Part shown: positions 39,086-47,242 of the stretch, piece by piece
How positions within the stretch are numbered: the first letter of the stretch is position 1
Layout of the letters: each line of letters begins with the position of its first letter
Position numbers and translations under genes: made by a program
NCBI RefSeq assembly: GCF_027924905.1
Contig: NZ_AP027055.1
Coordinates: 2,418,001 to 2,482,000 of the forward strand
DNA: 64,000 nt
Direction of reading: 5' to 3'
Source of the DNA: Limnohabitans sp. INBF002
GTDB lineage: Bacteria > Pseudomonadota > Gammaproteobacteria > Burkholderiales > Burkholderiaceae_C
The notes under the pieces: model-generated
What the model saw: the letters and a program-made list of their open reading frames with translations, nothing else
Database searches by the model: none
What the model was told of the DNA's origin: nothing

Positions 39086-40495
39086 TCAGACCGATGGCAG
39101 GTATTGGTCGATGGCTTCTCCAGCCAACATGCCAAATACCGCTGACTTGGACAATCCACCTGAGTAGCCGGCCGCCTCACCGCCCCCCTCCAAGCCACCC
39201 GTACAAGCACCTGCTGCGTAGAGCCCTGGAATGGTTTGGCCGTCCTCACGCAAGACGCGCGCTTGCGCGTCCGTGGCAATGCCACCCATGGTGTAAGTGA
39301 TCCCTGCGCAAGCCTCGATGGCATGAAAAGGCCCATGCCGAATCGGCCACGCTTTATACGGATGAACGCTTCGCGGCGGTTGATCGGACGCAGTGCCTTC
39401 ATCGACCAATTGGTTGTAGCGCGTGACGGTATCGACGAGCGTGCTGGGATCGAGTCCCAGCTTTTGAGCCAATTCAGGCAAGGTCTCGGCACTGATCAGA
39501 TTGCCGCCGGCACTGAGCAGGTAGGGGTTGGCAGGCAGCAACCAGTCGCGTCCCGGGCCGTTCCAAATGGCTTCGTCAAAGATGATGACGGCGGACAACG
39601 GATCAGCGCGCTGGGCAATCGCGTTCGTGATGAACACACCACCTAAGCCTTCATCACAAAAGCGACGGGCGGTCTCGTCTACAACGATTCCACCGCACGC
39701 CAACGAATCGAGCACGGGGTAAGGCCACAACGCCCCATCGGTCATGGCCTTGCGATGTTGAATGTGTCCATAGAAACGATCTGTACCGACCAGTTTTGCA
39801 CCCGCCGCCTCAGCCATCAGCAACCCTTGGCCTTGGCCACTGCCTGCATTGCGCTGCAACAGTCGATCGGGTCGTGCAGAGATGAAGCGCTTCACCAAAT
39901 CTGGGTTGGCTTGAAACCCACCATCCGCAATCACCACAGCACGGCTATGCAGCTGCACCACATCTCCTGTGGCGGTTTTGACTTCGACACCCTCGCAACG
40001 GTCGGCCCCCATCAGCAGACGTTGTGCCGTCATACCTTGTGCGATCGTGCCACCTTGCGCACGCAACTTATCACCCAAGGTACGCAACATCACATCACCT
40101 GCGCGTCCACGCCAATTCAGTCCAGTTTGACGGACCCCGGGTGGGGAAAGTGAATTGCGACGCAAGCCATCAGGCCCCGCTTGAATGAAGCGCACGCCCA
40201 AAGACGACAGCCAACGCAAAGTACGGCGCGCGTTTTGCGTCAAGGCATCCGCCAGCTGTGGATTGGTCGTCCCGCGGGTGGTCTTTTCTAAGTTCTCTTT
40301 CACCCACTGAGGGTCGCCCGCCATGTCGTCCATGGCAATGTGAAACAAGCCTCCGGTATAGCGGCTGTTGCACAAGTAAGCATCGTCTTTGCTCTGCTCC
40401 AGAACTTGAACGCTCCAGCCTTGCTCGGCCACTTTGTTGGCAGCGGCAAGTCCTGCAAGTCCACCGCCGATCACGATTACATCGCTGAGTGTCAT
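39086..40495 (-). CDS. FAD-dependent oxidoreductase, tricarballylate dehydrogenase (TcuA)-like
   Basis: The 469-residue protein has the FAD motif GGGLAGLAAA (10-19) and the C-terminal GLYAAGACTGGLEGGGEAAG. It groups with fumarate reductase/TcuA-type flavoproteins, which interconvert saturated and unsaturated carboxylates. There is no TcuB-like partner with Fe-S clusters, but an 81-residue membrane protein is encoded 27 bp upstream. ATG 40495 follows AAGGAG. It is the second of three FAD_binding_2 genes in a row. Confidence 0.85.
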   Translation of the reverse strand: MTLSDVIVIGGGLAGLAAANKVAEQGWSVQVLEQSKDDAYLCNSRYTGGLFHIAMDDMAGDPQWVKENLEKTTRGTTNPQLADALTQNARRTLRWLSSLGVRFIQAGPDGLRRNSLSPPGVRQTGLNWRGRAGDVMLRTLGDKLRAQGGTIAQGMTAQRLLMGADRCEGVEVKTATGDVVQLHSRAVVIADGGFQANPDLVKRFISARPDRLLQRNAGSGQGQGLLMAEAAGAKLVGTDRFYGHIQHRKAMTDGALWPYPVLDSLACGGIVVDETARRFCDEGLGGVFITNAIAQRADPLSAVIIFDEAIWNGPGRDWLLPANPYLLSAGGNLISAETLPELAQKLGLDPSTLVDTVTRYNQLVDEGTASDQPPRSVHPYKAWPIRHGPFHAIEACAGITYTMGGIATDAQARVLREDGQTIPGLYAAGACTGGLEGGGEAAGYSGGLSKSAVFGMLAGEAIDQYLPSV

Positions 40496-40522
40496 GGGCT
40501 ATCTCCTTGAATCCACGTGTTC

Positions 40523-40768
40523 TTAGTACTTAGGCAACAGGGTGTCCGCAATGATGCGGAGCACCTCCACATAGCTCACCAACAGCCCCAGCAATACAGC
40601 GGCAAGCACGAAGCCAACGAAGCTTGGCCAGAGCTGTCCCAACTGAAAAGACATGCCGAGAAAGCCCAGAAACACGAACGCGGACAAAGCAAATGCAACC
40701 GTGTGTCCACGACGCACCAGGAATTGCACAACGGGGTATGAGCTGTGAGAAGAAAAGGGTTCTGACAT
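40523..40768 (-). CDS. small two-helix membrane protein of unknown function
   Basis: The 81-residue protein has two hydrophobic helices (about residues 22-42 and 47-68), a short basic stretch RRGH before the first and a hydrophilic tail. It is encoded between two FAD dehydrogenases, with 19 and 27 bp gaps. Plausible roles are a membrane anchor or electron-transfer partner for a flavoprotein, but it has no conserved heme or cysteine ligands (one His only after Arg20-Gly21, plus His8). ATG 40768 is used. Confidence 0.7.
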   Translation of the reverse strand: MSEPFSSHSSYPVVQFLVRRGHTVAFALSAFVFLGFLGMSFQLGQLWPSFVGFVLAAVLLGLLVSYVEVLRIIADTLLPKY

Positions 40769-40787
40769 AGTGAGTTTGGATGTGAGA

Positions 40788-42305
40788 TTAACGTTGAATA
40801 GCGCGTTCTGCAGCGAAGCGACCTGCACGACGGCCCGAGGTCATGGCCCAACCAATGTGATGCCCGTGCCCCGCCAAAATGGTGCCGCCTTGCCCTGCTG
40901 AGCCGGCCGCCCAAAGACCCAAGATGCGCTGACCGTCGGGTCGCGTCACCTCATGGCGCGCAGTGACGGCCAGACCACCTTCGGTGAAAACAATCCAGCT
41001 CATCACTGGGCCGAGTGCATAAAAAGGCCCTTGGCTAATCGGCTGACGCGTGCGTGTGGAATCCGCCTGTATCGCCTGGTTGTACGCTTGGACACTGGTG
41101 TTCAATTGGTCTGCAGGCATCCCCATTTGGCGAGCCAGCTCAGCCAATGTGGAAGCTTCGTGATACAGGTCAGGACGTGTGTGTTTGTAGTCTTTCAAAT
41201 ACGCATAAGCCACGCCTGGCGCGGTAGAAACAAAGTTAGGCCACGCCTCAAACATTTGCGCCACACGATGGTCGAACACAAGATACGCCTCTTTGTCCGG
41301 TTGGTTGGGCACCTGAAGTTCTGGGCGATCCAGTTCGTCGCTGAAGCGCTCGGCCCGTTTGTTAACCAGCATGGCTCCAGCGCGTAAAAGGGAAGGCTCT
41401 GGCGCCAGTGACGCGGTCATGAACCGAGTCACAAAAGGGCGGAACACCCACAGCGGCAGATTCATCAACGCAAACTGCATCGGCTTGGTGATCCAACGGT
41501 AAGGTGGCAATCGACGCAGCAGTGTTTCCACCGGTGGCGCCTTAAAGCGCATGCTTGGTCCCCACATCACTTCAGGGTTCTTGATCCAGCCCCCCACTTG
41601 TTGGGCAATGCGATGCCCATCGCCAGTGCTGGCAGCGTTCATTGCATCGACATGCGCCGCATGCGGTACGTGCTGTTGTTTCAGCGCGGTGCTAGCGCTG
41701 AAGTCACCACTGGCAAGAATGACCCCCCCGCGTGCTTTGAACTCGGTCATGCCTGAACCTGTGTCCGCAACGATGCCTGTCACTTGCTCACCATCCATGA
41801 CCAAATGGCTCAAGCGAGTTTCCAAACGAATATCGACGCCTTGTTTGCGACACTCTTTCTCGAGGTAGTACGCATAGGCCCGGGAATTGGGCAGCACGTT
41901 GTGCATTCGCGGCTTGCTGTGGGGCGGCTCTGGCATCGGCCCATAAAAACTCAGTCCAATGCTGATGAGCCATTCCAGCGTCGCTTGCGCGTTGTCAACC
42001 AGCACCCGACGCAACTCTAAGTTTTCCTTCTTGGCCAACTCTGGACTCAAGAAGAGAGACATGTCGTTAAAGTGCTCATCTGGCGTGTCTTCAATACCCT
42101 TGGCTTTTTGAAAGCGCGTACCGGTTGCCGTGATCGAGCCCACCGATAGCTTGGTGGTGCCGCCCAGAAATGGATTTTTTTCGAGCAGGATGACGTGCGC
42201 TCCCTGTTCGGCTGCGGCAATCGCGGCAGCCATGCCCGAACCGCCACCGCCCACAACGATGACATCTGCCGTTTCTATTCGCAGGGACTGAGGAGATGAG
42301 TTCAT
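40788..42305 (-). CDS. FAD-binding protein, fumarate reductase/succinate dehydrogenase flavoprotein-like
   Basis: The 505-residue protein has GGGGSGMAAAIAAAEQG (19-35) for FAD, LEKNPFLGGTTKLS, and the C-terminal GLWAAGSAGQGGTILAGHGHHIGWA typical of one fumarate-reductase-like branch. There is no signal peptide and no heme motif. It is the first enzyme after the ABC transporter genes, 87 bp from the binding-protein gene. The reaction is probably a C-C desaturation or its reverse; substrate unknown. Confidence 0.85.
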   Translation of the reverse strand: MNSSPQSLRIETADVIVVGGGGSGMAAAIAAAEQGAHVILLEKNPFLGGTTKLSVGSITATGTRFQKAKGIEDTPDEHFNDMSLFLSPELAKKENLELRRVLVDNAQATLEWLISIGLSFYGPMPEPPHSKPRMHNVLPNSRAYAYYLEKECRKQGVDIRLETRLSHLVMDGEQVTGIVADTGSGMTEFKARGGVILASGDFSASTALKQQHVPHAAHVDAMNAASTGDGHRIAQQVGGWIKNPEVMWGPSMRFKAPPVETLLRRLPPYRWITKPMQFALMNLPLWVFRPFVTRFMTASLAPEPSLLRAGAMLVNKRAERFSDELDRPELQVPNQPDKEAYLVFDHRVAQMFEAWPNFVSTAPGVAYAYLKDYKHTRPDLYHEASTLAELARQMGMPADQLNTSVQAYNQAIQADSTRTRQPISQGPFYALGPVMSWIVFTEGGLAVTARHEVTRPDGQRILGLWAAGSAGQGGTILAGHGHHIGWAMTSGRRAGRFAAERAIQR

Positions 42306-42339
42306 GATGATTTCTGATTCAAGGAATTGAGGTCCATGA

Positions 42340-42362
42340 TCTGCCCCCGATCAGAGGGCAGA
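42340..42362 (-). promoter_or_regulatory. stem-loop after the LIV-type binding-protein gene
   Basis: TCTGCCC and GGGCAGA pair perfectly across a 9-nt loop, 30 bp after the binding-protein stop. There is no T-run. Hairpins at this place in ABC operons commonly protect the binding-protein mRNA and lower expression of downstream genes. Confidence 0.5.
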
Positions 42363-42392
42363 CCCAGATATAAGCGTGCGTGGTGACGCGCT

Positions 42393-43580
42393 TTACATCT
42401 TGCAAAGTGGCGATGCACTCGGAACGATGGCGGGGCTGTAGGTTTGATCAACAACAGGGCGGAGCTTGCCGTCGACCGATTTCACACGCGCCATAAAGTT
42501 GGGCACCACCAATTGATGGTCTGCAGCACGCAGCGTCAAAGATCCCATGATGGTTTCGATTTGAGCCCCGTGCAAAGCTTTGCTCACGTCTTCAGGTTTG
42601 GGGCTCTTGGCCAAACGCACACCTTCCAACATGACGGTGGCACCGTGATAAGCCAAGCCCTCGGTTTCGGTGGGCGCACGGTTGAACTTAGAGCGGAAGC
42701 CCGACACAAATGCCTTGTTACGTGGGTTGTCAATGTCAACGCCGTAACCCAAAGTGCCAGCCATGCCTTCTTGGATTTTTCCAGTGGCGCCGACCATGAA
42801 GTCCGACAACATCGCATGACCAATCACTGGCGTCTTTGGCATGAGACCAAACTCACCCGCTTGCTTCATGAAGTTAATGCCATCGCGTGCAGGGATGGCA
42901 GCCCAAACGCCATCCACATTGGCGGCTTTCAATTGGGCAATGTAGGGTGAGTAGTCCTTGGTCCCTAAGGGGGAGAACAGAACTGTGGCCACGGTCTTGC
43001 CTTTGGCTTCTACGGCCTTCTTAAAAGATGCCGCGGAGTCGCGGCCCCAAGCGTAGTCAGCCGCGATGATGGCGAAATTGTTGCCTTTGATGTTGGGCGC
43101 CCATTCGTTGATCATGGCAATGTCAATCGTATCCGACTGCACGGTGCGGAAGCTGCGGAATTTGCAGGTTTCGCCAGTCAGCTTGTCGGTCTTGCTGATC
43201 GTGGCGAAGTAAGCCGCATCCCAGCGCTCCAAGTTCGGAACAATGGCCAAAGAAACGGCGGACCCGATTGGGCCAATCAGCAAGTTGTAACCATCGCGTG
43301 CCAACTTTTCAGCAGCACGACGGCCCGTGTCGGGATTGCCCTCGTCATCACCTTCGGCCACTTCGATTTTGCGGCCATCCACGCCACCTTTGGTATTCGC
43401 CTCATCAATCGCAAATCGGATGCCGCGAATGACCTCCTCGCCCATCTCCGCCCAAACGCCTGTTTTGGACGACACCAAGCCGACCTTGACCGGCTCTTTG
43501 CCTTGCGCCAAAGCGCTCAACGGCAGGGCTGTCACCAGCGCTGCGCTTGCCAACAGTTGATAGATTTTTTTATATTGCAT
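42393..43580 (-). CDS. LIV-type ABC transporter periplasmic binding protein
   Basis: The 395-residue protein has a signal peptide (about 1-25, ALAQ) followed by VKVGLVSSKTGVWAEMGEEV, the start of a type I periplasmic binding fold (LivK family). Such proteins bind amino acids, amides, short acids or aromatics. Its gene lies between livF and three flavoprotein genes, so the ligand is likely the substrate of those dehydrogenases. AGGAGACAAGC precedes the ATG. Confidence 0.9.
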   Translation of the reverse strand: MQYKKIYQLLASAALVTALPLSALAQGKEPVKVGLVSSKTGVWAEMGEEVIRGIRFAIDEANTKGGVDGRKIEVAEGDDEGNPDTGRRAAEKLARDGYNLLIGPIGSAVSLAIVPNLERWDAAYFATISKTDKLTGETCKFRSFRTVQSDTIDIAMINEWAPNIKGNNFAIIAADYAWGRDSAASFKKAVEAKGKTVATVLFSPLGTKDYSPYIAQLKAANVDGVWAAIPARDGINFMKQAGEFGLMPKTPVIGHAMLSDFMVGATGKIQEGMAGTLGYGVDIDNPRNKAFVSGFRSKFNRAPTETEGLAYHGATVMLEGVRLAKSPKPEDVSKALHGAQIETIMGSLTLRAADHQLVVPNFMARVKSVDGKLRPVVDQTYSPAIVPSASPLCKM

Positions 43581-43649
43581 GCTTGTCTCCTAGGTATGAA
43601 GGATTGCCGGAATCGGTCCGACGGCCGTTGGGAACTGGATGCGATGGCC

Positions 43650-44354
43650 TTAGACCATCACATGACTTTCTAAATCTTTGAGGCCTTCGGGCGAGTTGCT
43701 CACCACGCCTTGTGCTACCACCGAGCCCTTGGCCATGGCCAAGTAACGGTGCGCCACACGTGCGACGAGGCTCATGTTTTGTTCGATCAACAACAAGGCG
43801 GTGCCTTCGTCCGCCACGCGGTTGAAGATGTCGGCGAGTTGGTCCACGATGACGGGCGCCAAGCCCTCGGTGGGTTCGTCCAACAAGATCAAACTGGGGT
43901 TGGCCATCAACGCACGGCCCACGGCCAGCATTTGTTGTTGACCGCCTGAGAGCGCTGTGCCCGGTGTGTGGGCGCGCTCTTGCAAGATGGGGAAGAGCTT
44001 GTAAATCTCGGGCACAGACCAAGGGCCTTTGCGGCCCACCGCAGCGCCGAGCAAGAGGTTTTCTTCCACGGTGAGGTTGGCAATGATGCAGCGGCCTTGG
44101 GGCACCACCACGATGCCGTGTTGTGCGGCCATGTAGGGGCGGGGCTTGCTGATCTCCTGTGCGCCTAAGTGGATGTGCCCGTTTTTGAGGTTGGCCAATC
44201 CCAAGATGGTGTTGACCACCGTGGTCTTGCCCACGCCGTTGCGACCAATCAAGGCCACGCGTTCGCCTGCGTTCACATGCAAGTTCAGGCCGTGCAAGAT
44301 GTGTGCAGCGCCGTAGTAGGCATGCACGTTTTTCAGGTTCAGTAAGGCGCTCAT
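43650..44354 (-). CDS. livF: LIV-type ABC transporter ATPase (LivF)
   Basis: The 234-residue ATPase has Walker A GRNGVGKTT, signature LSGGQQQMLAVGRAL and Walker B LILLDEPTEGL. The short LivF form lacks the insert of LivG. It overlaps livG by 4 bp. It powers the importer for the island's unknown substrate. The gene name denotes the family, not leucine transport. Confidence 0.92.
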   Translation of the reverse strand: MSALLNLKNVHAYYGAAHILHGLNLHVNAGERVALIGRNGVGKTTVVNTILGLANLKNGHIHLGAQEISKPRPYMAAQHGIVVVPQGRCIIANLTVEENLLLGAAVGRKGPWSVPEIYKLFPILQERAHTPGTALSGGQQQMLAVGRALMANPSLILLDEPTEGLAPVIVDQLADIFNRVADEGTALLLIEQNMSLVARVAHRYLAMAKGSVVAQGVVSNSPEGLKDLESHVMV

Positions 44355-45079
44355 GCTGCACTCCCCAAATAAGCTTCACGCACACGCGGGTCAGCGCGCA
44401 CGGCGGCCGGCTCACCACTGGCGATGACGCGGCCCAATTCAAAAACAGTCACCACATCAGAGATGCCAAACACCACATCCATGTCGTGCTCCACCAGCAG
44501 CACGGACACGTCCCAGCGCGAGGTGAGGGCTTTTAAGTGGTGTGCCAAATCGTGAGACTCTTTGACCGACAAACCTGCCATGGGCTCGTCCAGCAGCAGC
44601 ACGCTGGGGCGACCCACCAAGGCCAGGGCCAAGTCGAGGCGGCGTTGTTCGCCGTAGCCCAAGTCTTCGGCCATGACATGGGCCATGCGGTCGAGTTCGA
44701 GTTCTTTGAGCACAGCATCTGCATCGGCGGCCGAGTCCTGCACGCCCATCTTGTGCGAGGCCAGTTCGACTTGTTTGCGAACGGGCATGCCACCAAAAAT
44801 GCTGGTGCGCTGAAAACTGCGTGACAAGCCGAGCATGCGGCGTTCGACCACGCCCATCTCGCTCACATCGGTGCCACGCAAGGTGACTTTGCCGCGCGTC
44901 AAACGGCGACGACCGGTGATGGCGTCGATGACGGTGGATTTGCCAGCGCCGTTGGGGCCGATCAGGCCGCGAATTTGGCCTTTTTCTAAAGTCAGGGACA
45001 CACCATCAACGGCTTTGACGCCGCCGTAGTGGATGGCCACATCGTCGGCCTGGAGTACATAAGGAGAGGAATTGCTCAT
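44351..45079 (-). CDS. livG: LIV-type ABC transporter ATPase (LivG)
   Basis: The 242-residue ATPase has Walker A GPNGAGKST, signature GYGEQRRLDLALALVGRP and Walker B VLLLDEPMAGL. It is the LivG partner of the adjacent LivF. It is 72 bp downstream of livM and overlaps livF by 4 bp. Confidence 0.92.
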   Translation of the reverse strand: MSNSSPYVLQADDVAIHYGGVKAVDGVSLTLEKGQIRGLIGPNGAGKSTVIDAITGRRRLTRGKVTLRGTDVSEMGVVERRMLGLSRSFQRTSIFGGMPVRKQVELASHKMGVQDSAADADAVLKELELDRMAHVMAEDLGYGEQRRLDLALALVGRPSVLLLDEPMAGLSVKESHDLAHHLKALTSRWDVSVLLVEHDMDVVFGISDVVTVFELGRVIASGEPAAVRADPRVREAYLGSAA

Positions 45080-45151
45080 AGGGGTTCCGTGTCTGTGTGT
45101 CGGTCTATTTAGCGTTCTGTTTGCGGTGCTATTTGCGGCTTTGGTTGCCGC

Positions 45152-46132
45152 TTAATGCGCACCGGCCTTGGCGCGTGACGCTGAGGCGGGCTTGCCGCGC
45201 CAGAGCGCTTGCAAAGCTCCCGCGATGCCCGTGGGCGAGAACACGATGACGGCGATCAAGGCCACACCAAAAATAGACATCCAATGGGTGGCGTAGTCGC
45301 CCACCACGTCTTTGAAGATGAAATACACCACCGCGCCCAAGGCGGGGCCCCACAGGGCTTTGAAGCCGCCGACGACAACCATCATCAAGGCCATGCCCGA
45401 CAAGCTCCAGTGCAAGCTCTCGGGAGAGACAAAGCCGGTGTTCAAGGTCGACAACAAGCCCGCCACGGCGGTGACCACCGCAGACAAGGCGTAGATGGCA
45501 GCGCGTGGAATGACGGTGGAGATGCCGATGAAGCGCGCACGTTCTTCGTTGTCGCGCACGGCTTCGGTGATGGCACCAAAACGTGTGTTGAGCAACAAGG
45601 TCAGCAGCAGCATGACGATGACCAAGGTCGTCCAGCAAATCAAAAACATCGCAGCGGGTTTGAGGATGGCCGATTGGCTGAAGCCGAAAATAGTGGCAGG
45701 CCAGTCGACTTGCATGCCGTCTGCGCCACCGGTGATGCCGCGGGCGCGAGAGACGGACAAGAAGAACATTTGGCCAATCGCCAGGGTCAACATGCCAAAC
45801 GCAATGCCGGGCACACGCACGATGATCAGGCCCACCACAAAGGCGGCGATGCCTATGCCCACCAAGGTGGCCAAGATGGCCCATTCGACGGGCATGAGTT
45901 GTTGTTGCAAGGTGATGCCGATGGCGTAACCGGCCACACCAAAATACAAGGCGTGACCAAAACTCACCAAGCCGTTTTGCTTGAGCAGCACGCCAATGCC
46001 CAAGGCAAAGACGGCGTACACCACGGCTTGGGTCAGCAGTGACAGGACGGTGTTTGAACTGATCACCGCCACCAAGCCCACGCCTGCGAGCAGGGCGGCG
46101 ACAGAATAAGCAATAGCGCGAAGGGGGCTCAT
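45152..46132 (-). CDS. livM: LIV-type ABC transporter permease (LivM)
   Basis: The 326-residue polytopic protein has the LivM pattern FALGIGVLLKQNGLVSFGHALYFGVAGY (in part) and VSRARGITGGADGM. It pairs with LivH to form the membrane channel. The ATG at 46132 has AGGA 8 bp upstream and is preferred to an in-frame TTG at 46138. It starts 18 bp after livH. Confidence 0.9.
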   Translation of the reverse strand: MSPLRAIAYSVAALLAGVGLVAVISSNTVLSLLTQAVVYAVFALGIGVLLKQNGLVSFGHALYFGVAGYAIGITLQQQLMPVEWAILATLVGIGIAAFVVGLIIVRVPGIAFGMLTLAIGQMFFLSVSRARGITGGADGMQVDWPATIFGFSQSAILKPAAMFLICWTTLVIVMLLLTLLLNTRFGAITEAVRDNEERARFIGISTVIPRAAIYALSAVVTAVAGLLSTLNTGFVSPESLHWSLSGMALMMVVVGGFKALWGPALGAVVYFIFKDVVGDYATHWMSIFGVALIAVIVFSPTGIAGALQALWRGKPASASRAKAGAH

Positions 46133-46150
46133 ATCCAAAGTCCTCGGGAA

Positions 46151-47002
46151 TTAAGTGCGGCTGCCAGCAAAACCTGCGGGCTTCCAAATCAAGATGGCGA
46201 CCATGAACACAAAGGGCAGCAGCACCGATGCGTCAGGCAAATACACCGCGCCAATGGCCTGCACCATGCCCAGCAACAAGGCGGCAATGAAAGCCCCTGC
46301 GAGTGAGCCCAAGCCGCCAATCACGACCACCACAAAAGAGTCAATCAACACGTCTGAACTCATGGAAGGCGACAACGACAAGAAGGGTGCAGCCACCACA
46401 CCGGCCAAACCGGCCAACGCGGTGCCCAAGCCCACCACACCAGCGCTCAAGGCGTCGGTGTTGACGCCTTGCATGGCGGTGGTCACGGGGTCGGTGCTGG
46501 CGGCACGCACAAACAAACCCACTTTGGAGTAGCGCAGCCACAGGCTCAGGCCCAGAGCCACAGCCGCGCCCATCACGATCACGCCAATGCGGTAAGCGGG
46601 CACGGAGGTGCCAAACAAATCGACAGAGAAGTTCAAGGCCTCGGGTGCAGCGACAGAGAGGTTGCTCTTGCCCCAGACCGACTGCACCATGTCTTCGATG
46701 ACGAGCAGCAAGCCGAAGGTGACCAGCACAACGGTAAGAGGTTCGCGGTCTTGGAGCAGGCGAAAACCATAGCGGTCCAGCAGCACCCCAAAGACGGCCA
46801 TCAAGGCGGGGGCCACCACCAAAGCGACCCAGAAGTTGCTTTGCAGGGCGACGGTGTAGCCGAGGTAGGCGCCCAGCATGTAGAGCGAGCCGTGGGCAAA
46901 GTTGACCACGCGGCGCAGGCCGTAGATCAAGGCCAGGCCCGAGCACATCACGATGAGCAATGCGCCGTAGACGAGGCCGTTAAAAAGGTTGATGGTCAAC
47001 AT
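46151..47002 (-). CDS. livH: LIV-type ABC transporter permease (LivH)
   Basis: The 283-residue polytopic protein has the LivH opening LFNGLVYGALLIVMCSGLALIYGL and the conserved RRVVNFAHGSLYMLGAY. ATG 47002 is chosen because GAGGA lies upstream and the family begins here; an in-frame GTG at 47158 would add 52 unrelated residues. It heads the ten-gene minus-strand operon and is divergent from the DUF2889 gene. Confidence 0.9.
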   Translation of the reverse strand: MLTINLFNGLVYGALLIVMCSGLALIYGLRRVVNFAHGSLYMLGAYLGYTVALQSNFWVALVVAPALMAVFGVLLDRYGFRLLQDREPLTVVLVTFGLLLVIEDMVQSVWGKSNLSVAAPEALNFSVDLFGTSVPAYRIGVIVMGAAVALGLSLWLRYSKVGLFVRAASTDPVTTAMQGVNTDALSAGVVGLGTALAGLAGVVAAPFLSLSPSMSSDVLIDSFVVVVIGGLGSLAGAFIAALLLGMVQAIGAVYLPDASVLLPFVFMVAILIWKPAGFAGSRT

Positions 47003-47093
47003 GTTGTCATCCTCATAAAACTCACCCTTCAGTTTTGTCACTTGTTTTCTTATGGGCGCGAGTATCAAGATGAAGCTATTCCATTTCCAATGA

Positions 47094-47104
47094 AATAATC
47101 GTAT
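47094..47104. promoter_or_regulatory. 11-mer upstream of livH shared with the lysR-SDR gap
   Basis: AATAATCGTAT here is identical to 34559-34569. On the minus strand both copies read ATACGATTATT and lie upstream of a minus-strand gene (lysR and livH). It may be a LysR half-site or a shared -10 (TACGAT); no good -35 sits upstream of either copy. Confidence 0.4.
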
Positions 47105-47173
47105 TAACCATATTTTTAAAATATATCTATGTTGGATGTGTCGACTGTCGGCAAACACATGCGATCACCTTCG

Positions 47174-47189
47174 GCTCATGCACATGAGC
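47174..47189. promoter_or_regulatory. perfect palindrome upstream of the DUF2889 gene
   Basis: GCTCATG-CA-CATGAGC is a perfect 7-bp dyad with 2-nt spacer, 53 bp before the TTG start of the DUF2889 gene. It looks like a dimer operator (GntR or MarR-like spacing), but no matching regulator gene is adjacent. Confidence 0.4.
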
Positions 47190-47242
47190 GATAGAGGCTA
47201 TACAGTCAGCGCTATCAAAACCCTCTGTTCTCAGGATTCACT

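Noticed and set aside
39058-39492. N-terminal extension of the KstD-like flavoprotein
   Set aside because: It overlaps the C-terminal part of the upstream flavoprotein gene in another frame and has no domain content.
37342-42305. steroid degradation locus because of KstD-like flavoprotein
   Set aside because: No ring-cleavage, 9-alpha-hydroxylase or side-chain genes occur, and two of the three flavoproteins are of the fumarate-reductase type.
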